Below, piece after piece: positions 21,585-32,080 of a stretch of 64,000 nt of DNA. The DNA is from Clarkia xantiana subsp. parviflora (Eukaryota > Streptophyta > Magnoliopsida > Myrtales > Onagraceae): positions 62,001-126,000 of the forward strand of contig JAPTYO010000058.1 of the NCBI GenBank assembly GCA_036873135.1, written 5' to 3'. Position 1 is the stretch's first letter. Each line of letters opens with the position of its first letter. Under the pieces are notes generated by a model. The model did no database searches. It worked only from the letters and a program-made list of their open reading frames with translations, and had not been told where the DNA came from. A program made the position numbers and the translations under genes.

Positions 21585-24306
21585 ATGTCTGGTAAGATTC
21601 TTCTCCTTATTGTTCCTTTCCTTTTCATCTTCGATTTTCCTAGGTTTCAATTTTCCCCTTCCTCCTTCCTCGACGATTTTCAGCCGAGGGATCTGCTACT
21701 GCTGGACCACCCTTCGTCTTCAAGTACTTGAAGAACTCCCTCGCGCCTATTAATTATGAGAGGGCTTGTAACGAGTGTGGCATATTTGAATCTTCCTTTG
21801 GGGCTCGTTATCCCTACGAGGAGTCCCAGTTCAATTCTCGCAATACTCAAGTTACGCTCCCCAAAGGAGACGAAGTGTTTATCTCTCCGGGGCAAATTCG
21901 TGCGGGGATTCGACTCCCCTTTTGTCCAAGCTGGGTAGAGTTGTGCAATCACTACAAAACCTACCCCACGACCTTCTCCCCCCATGCGATTCGTACGTGG
22001 ATTGCCTTCCAGGTGTGGTGCGACATCAATGCAGAAGATTGGAGTTATAGCCTGGAGCTTTGGCGGGTCCTCTATAAGATGACTTGCAACAAGGATGGGA
22101 TCTGCTCCTTTTCTCCCCGTCAACCTGAGGGGACCGACGAGCAGTACAAGGAGATGGGTTGGGACAGGAGGGTGTCCTGGAAGATCTGCAAGGAGCGGGC
22201 CATCATCTCCGACAAAGGGAACGATAATGCCAATTGGAAGGAGCAATATTTCTTCATCCAGCCTGGTCCCATTGAGTGGCCGAGGACCATCGTGGAGGCT
22301 GATCCTCCCGTGTCTTTCCGTTCGTGGTCAGAACAGACTCGGAGAGCCTTGATGCTTATCCAGGCTCGTCGCTGGGAGGAGGGTTACCAGCCCTTCGAGG
22401 CCACCTCTGTCACTGACCAACAGCGGGTCAAGATTGGGATTATGCTGATCGATCCCATGGCTGGGGGAAAAGTTCGTGACGGTGTTTCCAATGTAATTCT
22501 CTGGGTAATCTTCTAATTGTTTCTTTTTTACTGCTTACAGCCCCTCGAGCATCGCTGACCGTCCGTCTGTTTCAGGAGGATACCGATGCCTCCCACTCAC
22601 TGAAGCGCAAGAAGAAGCCTTCCCACCGAAAGACTTCTGCCACTTCGGGGCCGTCCAAGAAGAAGGCAACCTCTGAGGCCCCCACCTCCGAGGGGCGGAC
22701 TAATGTGGATGTTGTTCGGTCCGCCTTCAACGTCCGCTCCGAAAAGGAAGGTAAGGAAGTCTTTCGTGCTATTAAAAGATATAGGGAGTTAGTACCTCGG
22801 GATCTTCAAGCCTCCGATATGGAAGGACGAATTAGGGATGTCGGGAATATCCTTCGAGGGGAAACTCCACATGTTCTCGAGGCGGGCTATTATGACTTTT
22901 TCGGCAGAGAAAGATTTATGGAGCGTTGTTTAATCTGGCACACTGATATCAAATTAATCCCTCGACTTATTCGCCCCGCTGCAGGTCCTGCGGACGTCGC
23001 CCCTGCTGCAGCTGGCTCGGACTCTGCGCCTGCGGCGGAGCCGGTGGTGGAGGATGCCCCGACGGAAGACCGGGGCGAATTCGGTCGGGTGACCAGCTTG
23101 GAGGACTCCCCTTCCGATGATCGAGCTGAGGAGGAAGGCCTCATCCTCCGAGGGAAATCAAGGTTGACTCCCGTGCAGTCATCCGGTGGGAAGGCATCTC
23201 CACTTCCTACCACGCCGCCATCATCTTCTGCTCTACCATCCTCGCCAGTTAGGGGTGTGACCCCCGAAGCTCGAGTGAGTGAGGAAGCTGAGGAGCCTCG
23301 CCTGGTAGTACCTCCGCTCCCCTTGGACGAGGACTACTATCGGGCCTTCTCTTCGGACCAGGGCTCCGAGCCTTGGAGACCGGTGGAGTCCCTTCAGGGA
23401 ATCCCTCTGCATCGGGGGTGCCAGGAGAAGAACCTGGCCTTGCATTTGGTGTCGGGCTCGGTCCCGCCCTCTTTGAGGCGTCCCCTTTCTCTGGAAGGGG
23501 AAGACATCGATGCTGACATCCGGCAGATGGCTATCCGTCGGATAGAGGTAAGCGAATCTTTCTTTTGTTCATCTGGGGGCGTTCCGATTTTTGAGTACTA
23601 AGCTACATTTTCTTTTCAGGAAATCGCGGACCAGGATCGTTGCTTCGGCTACATCCTGTCTTTGCGGGCGGCGTTGGAGCGAGAGCGGGCCAACTCCAAC
23701 CTCGAGAGCTTGACCAAGCTCCAGGAGGACCTAGCTGCCTCCGAGGCGTCAAGGCTCCGAGCGGAGGAGGGCGAAAGGCGGGCTGAGGAGCTCCGAGCCA
23801 AGCTCACTCAAGAGGCTCAATCCCAACAGCGGCAGATTCTAAGTCTTGAGAGCTCGCTCAAGCGGGAGCAGCAGGCGGCCATGGCGGATCGGGGCCAGTT
23901 TGCTTTCGAGAAGGCGGCGTTGCAGGAGACTGCGGAGCGGCTGAAGCTCGAGAAGCAGAGGGCCGTCGCGGGGCTAGAAGAGGCGAGGGCGGAGCTAGAA
24001 GAGGCGAGGGCGGATCACTCCGCCCAATTAACAAACGCGAAGGTCCAAGGTCGCGAGGAGTACCGAAGCTCGGAGGACTTTAAGGGGGATGCGGCGAAGC
24101 ATTGTCAAGAAGACCTACAGAACGCCATCCTCGATATTGTTGAAGAGCTCAATGAGACTTATGGGGACTCCATCGACTTGAGAAAGTCCAAGACTCTCGG
24201 CCCAGCCGCAGAAGCGTATTTCAACCTTCCTTCCGAAAGCTCCTCCGAAAACGCCGATGAGTCTGCCCCCCCAAAGCCTTCCGAAGATTCAGCCCCTGGT
24301 GTTTAA
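21585..24306 (+). CDS. Spliced antisense gene of the Tat retrotransposon (824 aa)
   Basis: Four exons join in frame on the strand opposite gag-pol: 21585-21591 (ATG TCT G), 21684-22492, 22576-23547 and 23620-24306, with GT-AG introns of 92, 83 and 72 bp. The first large exon encodes a globular part (VFKYLKNSLAP, IRAGIRLPFCPSWVELCNHY, WSYSLELWRVLYKMT) like the 'putative gypsy type transposon' proteins of plants. The middle is Lys/Ser-rich (KRKKKPSHRKTS), then acidic and Pro/Ala-rich. The last exon is a long coiled coil (ERERANSNLESLTKLQEDLA and on to about residue 740). Antisense ORFs in this position are known in Tat elements; their function is unknown. All three introns being intact argues that the protein is maintained. 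Confidence 0.75.
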
Positions 24307-24429
24307 AATCTTAAGTCCTTGTACTTCTTTTTATTATCCTTTTTGTACCGAACCTTTTGGGCCCTCGAGCCTTCTAAGAATGTTTTCTTTTTCGGTTATG
24401 CTCCCCGTAACTCTTCTATCGGATCCTAA

Positions 24430-24840
24430 GGCTTTCGGTTGTCCTACGACGCTTTAAAAGCGAACCTTAAAGGCTTAAGGACATTTCGGACGTCCAATGA
24501 CGCTTTTTAATCGAACCTTAATAACTTAAGGATTTTTCGGACGTCCAATGACGCTTTTTAATCGGACCTTAATAACTTAAGGATTTTTCGGACGTCCAAT
24601 GACGCTTTTTAATCGAACCTTAATAACTTAAGGATTTTTCGGACGTCCAATGACGTTTTTTAATCGGACCTTAATAACTTAAGGATTTTTCGGACGTCCA
24701 ATGACGCTTTTTAATCGAACCTTAATAACTTAAGGATTTTTCGGACGTCCAATGACGCTTTTTAATCGGACCTTAATAACTTAAGGATTTTTCGGACGTC
24801 CAATGACGCTTTTTAATCGGACCTTAATAACTTAAGGATA
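24430..24840. repeat. 51-bp tandem repeat between antisense gene and pol
   Basis: Nearly seven copies of a 51-bp unit, starting at 24488, 24539, 24590 and so on. The unit is GGACGTCCAATGACGCTTTT, TAATCG(A/G)ACC and TTAATAACTTAAGGATTTTTC. Most differences between copies are at one A/G site. It lies between the convergent 3' ends of the antisense gene and gag-pol. Tandem arrays in this part of Tat elements are a known source of satellite DNA. Confidence 0.9.
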
Positions 24841-24955
24841 ACTTAGGAACACTTTGATCAGAAGTAACCTCTTTATTGATTGATGTCTTTAACATGATAT
24901 GCACCACTCAGGGCGACTTGATTACATCGTTGCGCCTCTACGGACGACTTATTTG

Positions 24956-27900
24956 TCAAACATGACATTTCTTCAGATGTTCGCCACTAAAGGTGTTTCG
25001 TAATACTTTGCCGTCGAGGTCTTCTAACTTGTAAGCATTTGAGGCCGGCATGCCTACGATCTTGTAAGGCCCTTCCCATTTCGGAGACAGCTTGTTGATC
25101 CGATCCTGGAGAGCGAACTCATTCCGACGTAGGACCAGCTCCCCCGCATAGAACTGTCGCGACCTGACCTTCCGGTTATAGTACCTGGCCGTCGCCAGAC
25201 GCATCCGAGCTTGCGTTATGTCGGCCTCTAGCCGTTTTTCCTCTAACCAGGATAACTCCAGGCGCCTGGTTTCGTCATTCGTCAAAGGTCCTATCTTGGC
25301 TTTTCCTGGACTCGTCGAGGGCTCATAGCTTCTGGTTCGATGGGACGCTACAGCGATTTCCACAGGAGCGACCGCCTCCGTCCCATAAACAAGTGCAAAC
25401 GGGGTTTCACCTGTTGACCGCTTGGGTGTCGTTCGGACCGCCCATAACACGTTCTCCAGCTCATCTAGCCATTTTCCGTCCAAAGCGTAGACCCTCTTCT
25501 TCAAGCCCTCCATCACGATTTTGTTGGCAGCCTCCACCTGCCCGTTGGTCTGGGCGTGACGAACGGATGCCGTCCGATGCTCGATATTGAACTCGTCTAG
25601 GAATCTCTCCAACTGGGCCCCATTAAATGGAGGACCGTAGTCACTGATGATCACCTTCGGCACCCCATATCTTGACAAGATTCGGGTCTGGAGGAACTTA
25701 ATGATATGTCCCGCTGTTGTCTTGGCTAAGGGCTTAGCCTCGATCCACTTCGAGAAGTAATCAATTGCAACCAGCAGATGTGTGCACTGGCTCTTTGCTT
25801 TCGGAAGGGGTCCCACCAGGTCAATGCCCCACTGTGCGAAGGGCCAAGCACTCCCAATGGGCGTCAGATCAGCAGCGGGGGCTGTGATGTTCGAGGCGTA
25901 TCTCTGACACGCGTCACAGGATCGAACAAGCGCTGTTGCCTCCTTATTCATCGTAGGCCAATAGTATCCCAAGTTCAGCGCCTTTCTCAGGATGGATCGG
26001 GCGCCCTCGTGACAGGCTGCGACTCCTTCATGTAGTTCTCTCAGAATTCGGGTCGTGTCAGGTTCTGCTACGCATTTCAAGAAAGGTGTCGAGAGTAAAC
26101 CCTTCTTGTACAACTGGTTATCCACCATCGCGTAGTTAATTGACATTCGTCGCAGTCGTTCTGCTGCCACTTTGTCTTCAGGCAGTGCCCCCGTGGTTAG
26201 GTACACAATTATCGGGGTCATCCACGTGGGCTTCTCTTCTGACCCTGTCCCGATAGTGCATACTTCCGATGGATCGGTCGTCGATAGAATCACCTTCTCC
26301 AAGAAGTGTACCCTCCGAGTCTCCTCCAAAGGTGCCCCCAAGGCAAACTTGCTCAAGGCATCGGCCTCCACATTCTTTTCTCTTGGGATCGCCTCTATAT
26401 CGAAACTTTTGAAGCTCTCCTTTAATGTTTGAGCCTCCTGAAGATATTTCTTCATGATTGGATTCTTTGCTCCATACTGTCCCCGAATCTGATTTACAAT
26501 CAGGCTTGCATCACACTTCACTCTCAGATGCTCGATTCCAGTACCCCTGGCGATTTTCAGTCCTGTTATAAGAGCTTCATACTCTGCCTCGTTATTGGTG
26601 GCTTTAAATGTCAGGGCCAATGCATATCGAAGCGGCTCCGCCCCACCTGGTGGAATCAATACGAATCCTGCACCCGATCCGTCTGAGCTTGAGGAGCCAT
26701 CTGTGTACAACTCCCAGGTGTTCTTCTTATTTGGCTGTTCCAACTGTTTTTCCATCGGGACCTCGTCAGTCTTCCCGGTGGTTGCCCCCTCTACTGTTTC
26801 CGTTACTTCAGGATCGGGAATAGTAGATTCAACTATAAAGTCAGCCAATGCCTGCCCTTTGATAGCTGTTCTCGGAGCGAAATGAATTCGAAACTCGCTA
26901 AGTTCCACGGCCCACTTTACTAGTCTCCCCGACGCGTCGGGTCGGTTCAAGAAGTGTTTCAATGGCTGATCAGTCAACACCGTAATTTCATGCGCATGGA
27001 AGTAGGGCCGTAACTTTCGAGCAGTAATAATCAACGCAAAGAGATACTTCTCAATCGGAGGATAATTCATTTCACTCTTGGCAAACGCCTTGCTTACATA
27101 ATAGACAGGAATCTGATTGCCTTTGACAGCTTTAACTAGAACAGAGCTTATTGCAAATGTAGAAATGGCCAAATAAAGATAGAGCGGCTCGCCTGGAGTT
27201 GGCTTCGCCAGTGGCGGGAGGTCGCGGAGGTGTTGTTTGAGCGTTTGGAACGCCTTCTCACATTCGGTAGTCCATTCGAACTGTCGGTTGGCCCTTAACA
27301 CCTTGAAAAATGGCATCGATCGGTCACTGGCCTTGGATAAGAAGCGATTTATGGAAGCCAGTCGACCGTTTAACACTTGCACCTCCCTATGGTTGGTCGG
27401 GGACTGCATCTCTTCTATCGCCCTCAGCTTCTCGGGATTCACCTCGATCCCCCTCTGGCTCACCATGAAGCCTAAGAACTTCCCGGAATGGACTCCGAAA
27501 GCGCATTTAGCTGGATTCAGTCGGACCTGGTGGAGCTTCATCCTCTCGAAGGCCATAGCCAAATTACCGACATGGTCCGATGCTTGTCGGGATTTCACCA
27601 ACATGTCATCTACATAAGCTTCCATGGTATCTCCGATCATATCCCCGAACAGCTTGTTCACCATTCTCTGATAGGTCGCCCCCGCATTTACCAGGCCAAA
27701 AGGCATGACATCGTACTGGAAGACTTCGCTGTCAGCGTAAAAGGCGGTGTGTTGGGCATCCTTCTCCGCCATTTTTATCTGATTATAACCAGAATAAGCA
27801 TCCATAAAGCTCAGCAGCTCATGTCCCGATGTAGCATCCACTAGTTGATCGATCCGCGGGAGCGGATAACAGTCCTTCGGACAAGCCTTGTTCAGGTCGC

Positions 27901-30514
27901 GGAAGTCGACACACATCCGCCACCTCCCGTTGCTCTTCCTTACCAGCACTGGGTTGGCTACCCACGTCTGGAATCGGATCTCCCTAATGAATCCAGCGTC
28001 GAGCAGCCTGCCGACCTCCTGCTGGATTGCAATCCTCTTGTCTGCCCCCATCGGACGTCTCTTCTGCGCGATTGGCTTGATCGTAGGGTCGATATTCAGT
28101 TCGTGCTCGATTACGTCCCGGCTGATTCCTGGCATATCACTCGGGGACCAGGCAAACAGCTCCTTAAATTCTTGTAAGAGCGCAATCAACTCCTGGGCCC
28201 TTTCGTCGGATAAGGCAGATCCGATTTTTACCTTCCTCTCGGGCCCATCTATCTCGACTTCCTTTAGGTCCTCCATGGGGGCGGGACGCCCAAACTCCTC
28301 TCGAGGGTCAGTGTCTGTCTGGAGCACTGACATAGCCTCCTTCCTTGATCTCCTGGTGGCGTTGACATAGCACCGTCTCGACGCCACCTGGTCGCCTTTC
28401 ACCTCGCCTACCCCATTCTCGGTTGGGAACTTCAGTTTTTGGTGGACCGTCGAGGCTACCGCCATCAGAGGGTTAATGGTGGTTCTTCCAATGATTGCAT
28501 TGTACGTTCCTGTGGATTCGACCACCACGAACTCCACATCTCGCTTCTCCATTTTCCAGCCACTGCCGAACCACACGGGCAGTGTGATAACCCCTAACGG
28601 ATAAGAGGTTGTGCCACAAAATCCTACCATCGGGAAGGTAACCTCCCGCAAATCTTTCTTCTTCTTTCCCATCTGTTCCAGGGCGTCGGAGAAGAGGATG
28701 TCGGAGGAGCTTCCTCCATCAATGAGGATCCTCTTCACTTCAAATCCTCCTACATCCAGTGTTACTACTAGGGCATCCTCGTGGGGGGTCTCTACTCCCT
28801 CCAGATCCTTCGCCGAGAAGGTGATCTCCATTTCTTCCTTCGGGGTCCACGACCGCGATCTCTTCCCCAAAACCACTGCGACTGGTACTTGGTTGGCATA
28901 ACGTTCCCGAGAGGATGATGTGTCTCCTCCTGCAGCGAACCCTCCGTGGATCACATTAATAATTCTCTTCTGTCGGGACCCGGATGGGCCCTCCGAAGGT
29001 TCTACGTCGGACCTTCTCTTCCTGGGGGACCTCGATCGAGATTTGGACCTCGACCGAGATCGTGAGCGGGGCTTGCAGCGTGAGTCCCCCACGAACTCCT
29101 TCAACTTACCCCTCTGGATAAGCTTCTCTATTTCCTTCTTCAGTTCTCGACATTGGTCAGTGTCGTGACCGGAGGCCCGATGAAATCGGCAGTAACGGTC
29201 GGTGCGGGAGCCCAATTTTTCTCCTTCCTTCTTCTTGGGGAAACGGGCGAGGCCTTGCTTCTCCATCACTGCTAAGACCTCCTTCAAAGGTCTGTTGAGA
29301 GGGGTAAACTCTTCCTTCTGACTGTCCCTCCTGTTCGGACGCTTATCCTCCCTCCGATCGGAACGTCCTCGACTCCGACTACCCTCGGAGTTATCCTTCT
29401 TGTGCCGGTTGTCCAATGGTTTGAACAAGTGTTTTCCTTCATGCCCCTTGGGAGGAGCCAGTTCTCCGGCGGCAATCTTCGACTCCTGGACGTCGATTTG
29501 CTGTTTCACCCTTGCCTGGAGCGCCTCCATGTTCCAGACATTCTTGGCCGCGATGCTGTGCAGTAAGTCGGAACCGTAAGGGGGTTTAAGGTTTTTCAGG
29601 AAGGTACGGATGGCCTCGCCCTCCGATATCTCCTCATCCAGCTCAGTCATGCCAGCCGTGTAACGCTGATAGTATTGAGCCAGCGACTCGTCAGGCCTCT
29701 GGACCACCTCATGCAGGGTCCGAACGCTCTTCAGAAGCCGTCGGCGTCCTTGATACTGGGCAATGAATCGCTGATGCATATCCTTCCAGCAGGTGATACA
29801 TCCAGTGGGCAGACTGTAGAACCATGTCATCGCCTTCTCCCCGAGGGTGCTTGGGAACAGAGCGCAGATAACATCTTCATCTGGGGTCCTGCCCATGCAT
29901 GCTGTCAAGTGCTTTTGTACGTGGCGAACCGGGTCCGCGTCCCCGTCGTACTCGTCTATCTTCGGGATACCCAAACCTGGAGGGGCCAGGGTACGAATCA
30001 GCCTGGGCACGAAGGGATGGGTTTCCTGACTTCCCAGCTCCGACATCATGGGCTTCTGGTCTCCCATGCAGATACCCACAATTCTCACCACCTGGTCGGC
30101 AGTGAGGGGACCATTCAGGGGAATGGTCCTTTGTTGCACTGGCCCCGGTCCATCGACCACAAAATTCTCCGCCGGTGCTGGATTGGGGGGAATAGGCTGT
30201 TCCCTTAATGGAGGAGGTGGAGGCAAGTTGTCGTCCCCCTGCCTTCTGGGATTGTCTCGCCGCGGAGGGAGCGGCGGTAGATCAGCCTGCCTTCTAGCAG
30301 CTTCTCTTCGGTCTAGGAGGGCCTCCATGGCCTCCATGAATAGGGGCATGGCCTCTGCCACTACCCTGGCCAGCTCCGGATTCGGGGAAGGTGCTTCGTT
30401 TCGGCGAGTGCTGTCACCCTCATCTCTCAGATCCTGATGCTGGGCAGCATCCTCAGGAGGATTGCTGGCGGCCGGCACCTGCTTGCCTGAACGCTGCGGT
30501 CTGTTGCCAGCCAT
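24956..30514 (-). CDS. Gag-pol polyprotein, Tat-lineage Ty3/gypsy (1852 aa)
   Basis: One uninterrupted frame of 1852 codons. Gag occupies roughly residues 1-500, including the retrotransposon-gag fold (LGEKAMTWFYSLP) and a zinc-knuckle-like CRFHRASGHDTDQC followed by an Arg/Ser-rich stretch. The aspartic protease motif LIDGGSSSDIL is near residue 597. Reverse transcriptase includes FMDAYSGYNQI and the catalytic YVDD near 966. Classical RNase H contains LTDQPLKHFL, and a second archaeal-type RNase H begins WELYTDGSSSSDGSG near 1265. Integrase has the H-H-C-C zinc module, WGIDLVG near 1560, ISDYGPPFNGA near 1620 and the downstream Glu. The usual Asn after the second catalytic Asp is Tyr here. 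It ends without a chromodomain. The intact length and identical LTRs suggest a recently active copy. Confidence 0.95.
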   Translation of the reverse strand: MAGNRPQRSGKQVPAASNPPEDAAQHQDLRDEGDSTRRNEAPSPNPELARVVAEAMPLFMEAMEALLDRREAARRQADLPPLPPRRDNPRRQGDDNLPPPPPLREQPIPPNPAPAENFVVDGPGPVQQRTIPLNGPLTADQVVRIVGICMGDQKPMMSELGSQETHPFVPRLIRTLAPPGLGIPKIDEYDGDADPVRHVQKHLTACMGRTPDEDVICALFPSTLGEKAMTWFYSLPTGCITCWKDMHQRFIAQYQGRRRLLKSVRTLHEVVQRPDESLAQYYQRYTAGMTELDEEISEGEAIRTFLKNLKPPYGSDLLHSIAAKNVWNMEALQARVKQQIDVQESKIAAGELAPPKGHEGKHLFKPLDNRHKKDNSEGSRSRGRSDRREDKRPNRRDSQKEEFTPLNRPLKEVLAVMEKQGLARFPKKKEGEKLGSRTDRYCRFHRASGHDTDQCRELKKEIEKLIQRGKLKEFVGDSRCKPRSRSRSRSKSRSRSPRKRRSDVEPSEGPSGSRQKRIINVIHGGFAAGGDTSSSRERYANQVPVAVVLGKRSRSWTPKEEMEITFSAKDLEGVETPHEDALVVTLDVGGFEVKRILIDGGSSSDILFSDALEQMGKKKKDLREVTFPMVGFCGTTSYPLGVITLPVWFGSGWKMEKRDVEFVVVESTGTYNAIIGRTTINPLMAVASTVHQKLKFPTENGVGEVKGDQVASRRCYVNATRRSRKEAMSVLQTDTDPREEFGRPAPMEDLKEVEIDGPERKVKIGSALSDERAQELIALLQEFKELFAWSPSDMPGISRDVIEHELNIDPTIKPIAQKRRPMGADKRIAIQQEVGRLLDAGFIREIRFQTWVANPVLVRKSNGRWRMCVDFRDLNKACPKDCYPLPRIDQLVDATSGHELLSFMDAYSGYNQIKMAEKDAQHTAFYADSEVFQYDVMPFGLVNAGATYQRMVNKLFGDMIGDTMEAYVDDMLVKSRQASDHVGNLAMAFERMKLHQVRLNPAKCAFGVHSGKFLGFMVSQRGIEVNPEKLRAIEEMQSPTNHREVQVLNGRLASINRFLSKASDRSMPFFKVLRANRQFEWTTECEKAFQTLKQHLRDLPPLAKPTPGEPLYLYLAISTFAISSVLVKAVKGNQIPVYYVSKAFAKSEMNYPPIEKYLFALIITARKLRPYFHAHEITVLTDQPLKHFLNRPDASGRLVKWAVELSEFRIHFAPRTAIKGQALADFIVESTIPDPEVTETVEGATTGKTDEVPMEKQLEQPNKKNTWELYTDGSSSSDGSGAGFVLIPPGGAEPLRYALALTFKATNNEAEYEALITGLKIARGTGIEHLRVKCDASLIVNQIRGQYGAKNPIMKKYLQEAQTLKESFKSFDIEAIPREKNVEADALSKFALGAPLEETRRVHFLEKVILSTTDPSEVCTIGTGSEEKPTWMTPIIVYLTTGALPEDKVAAERLRRMSINYAMVDNQLYKKGLLSTPFLKCVAEPDTTRILRELHEGVAACHEGARSILRKALNLGYYWPTMNKEATALVRSCDACQRYASNITAPAADLTPIGSAWPFAQWGIDLVGPLPKAKSQCTHLLVAIDYFSKWIEAKPLAKTTAGHIIKFLQTRILSRYGVPKVIISDYGPPFNGAQLERFLDEFNIEHRTASVRHAQTNGQVEAANKIVMEGLKKRVYALDGKWLDELENVLWAVRTTPKRSTGETPFALVYGTEAVAPVEIAVASHRTRSYEPSTSPGKAKIGPLTNDETRRLELSWLEEKRLEADITQARMRLATARYYNRKVRSRQFYAGELVLRRNEFALQDRINKLSPKWEGPYKIVGMPASNAYKLEDLDGKVLRNTFSGEHLKKCHV

Positions 30515-30559
30515 GATAAGGAATCAAAGGAAAGCAAACTTACTTTTTGGCTTTTTGTT

Positions 30560-30582
30560 GCGTTTCCCACAGACGGCGCCAA
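30560..30582 (-). other. Primer-binding site
   Basis: Directly inside the 5' LTR the minus strand reads TTGGCGCCGTCTGTGGGAAA. The TGGCGCC start is complementary to a tRNA 3' end (GGCGCCA). I am not sure which tRNA is used. A sequence sharing TGGCGCCGTCT occurs at the second element near 42635-42650. Confidence 0.75.
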
Positions 30583-31229
30583 TGTTGGATCACGGCGGGA
30601 ACTCCGGTTACGGTGACGGATTCCTTAGCTCCTCGTAATCCTGCAGAAGGGGATAGAGGGCAGTGGCCCAGAATCCCTCTCCGATGCTTAACGTAAGTAT
30701 GGCGATCAACAGAATAGGCAAGCAATGTGAGTGTGTGTAAAACGTAACCCTAATCTGGAATAACTTCCCTCCTTTTATAGAGGGAGGTTATCCCAGTTAC
30801 CTGATTAGGTGGTTGGATTGTGATCCGCTATTCCACGTATCTCGCCATATATTCTGCCCTGTATCTCGTACAGTTATTCGTATCCCGCATATCCCGCCCA
30901 TTATACCACCACTATAATCGTGGCGAGATTTCCGGGATTGTGCTCTTACTGGCGAGTCTCGATCGTTATCGGAGACTCCCAAGTTACATCGTTTGAGGAT
31001 TCGGTTTCGGGGAGTGGTGTCAACTCCCATATCGGGACCGACTACGTCCAGGTCCGATATCTTCGAGGCTCTTCCCTGTCGGAGCCATACTTGCTCGTGG
31101 CCATTCAATGTCGGGGCCTCCTTCCGTCGGAGCCCTTAGCCTTCCAGCAGCCCAGCTCCTAGCCCACTAGGCCTAGTCGCCGTTTAGCCAATCGTTAAGG
31201 GGCCTAACGGCCTTCGCCAGGGCCCATCA
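30583..31229 (-). repeat. 5' LTR (right)
   Basis: 647 bp, the same as the left LTR as far as I can read, so it holds the same TATA box (near 30775-30787) and would drive gag-pol transcription leftwards. Confidence 0.95.
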
Positions 31230-31300
31230 GAAGGCACCTTCCCTGACCTCTGCATGCCCTTGCACTTATATAGTAGAAAACAATCCTCATGGACAAAATT
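31230..31300 (-). pseudogene. GH9 endoglucanase pseudogene, upstream part
   Basis: Minus-strand KGMQRSGKVPSNQR at about 31230-31278 is the conserved N-terminal piece of GH9 endoglucanases (QRSGKLP in intact enzymes). It continues across the insertion site into NQRVTWRR at 20391 and below. The first five bases are the right copy of the GAAGG duplication. Farther upstream the reading frame fades into an AT-rich stretch and no start codon can be assigned. Confidence 0.75.
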
Positions 31301-32070
31301 AATGAACCAACTTTGATGCATCTATCTATATATATAAACAACTAACCTAATAGGCCTCACTAGTTAAGGCCCCTCCACATTTGTCTGTCAATCACAATTG
31401 TGATTTAAGAACAAGGAAAATAAATCAATAACTACAAAAGTGAACCGCAGCAATAATAATATAATTAATAAATAGGTAAATGTAAATTTTGCACCTTATC
31501 AGTTTTTTTTTTTAAATCAGCTTAACATTTATTTTACATTCCTAAGTATTCTATTTTCCCCCTTGGAAATGTACTTATATATCAATATCTTCATTAATTA
31601 AAAAGCAAAATCAATAAATGGTGTAAATTGTGGATGAAAATTAAAAGAGAAAACTTTGATTATAATTTTAATAACTCGCAAATTCATTTTTAAAATTAAA
31701 TATAATATATTTCATTTTGTTTTTTTATTAGAGTAGTAGTGATTTAAAATATTAAATAAAAATTATGATTTAGAATATCGTAAAAAAATTATAGATCTTT
31801 AATTATAACATTTAAACTTAAATAATATTATAATCTTTCTTTAATCTTTTATAGAAATTAAAATTGTAAAATAAATAAATTATTGAATAACGTGAAAATT
31901 AATTAACTTATAATATGTTTGTTATTAAATTCTTCCATTTCCGCTATATGTGATGTTAAGCAGCAGGCAGGAATGTAAGTAATTCTTATATATCATCAAT
32001 CAGGTAAGGCAATTGAACAAGCAGTGAAGCACACACCTAGATACCTAAGTAAGCACAACAATAAGAAGAG
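31301..32070. other. AT-rich spacer
   Basis: No gene or recognisable element visible; AT-rich with short poly(T) and poly(A) runs. Confidence 0.7.
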
Positions 32071-32080
32071 TTAGGAAGTC

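Larger units (their letters stand above)
20396..31229 (-). mobile_element. Young Tat-type Ty3/gypsy LTR retrotransposon (10.8 kb)
   Basis: Complete element in minus orientation: 647-bp LTRs beginning TG and ending CA at both ends, a GAAGG target duplication, a primer-binding site next to the right (5') LTR, a single gag-pol frame, an antisense spliced gene and a 51-bp tandem array before the left (3') LTR. Gag-pol has a second RNase H-like domain after the classical one and no chromodomain, the hallmark of the Tat (Ogre/Retand/TatV) lineage. The LTRs show no difference to my reading, so insertion was recent. It landed in an exon of the GH9 pseudogene. Confidence 0.95.

Noticed and set aside
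25393..30437. Many plus-strand open frames of 60-177 codons opposite gag-pol
   Set aside because: They are antisense shadows of the 1852-codon gag-pol frame, with no family resemblance and no splice context.
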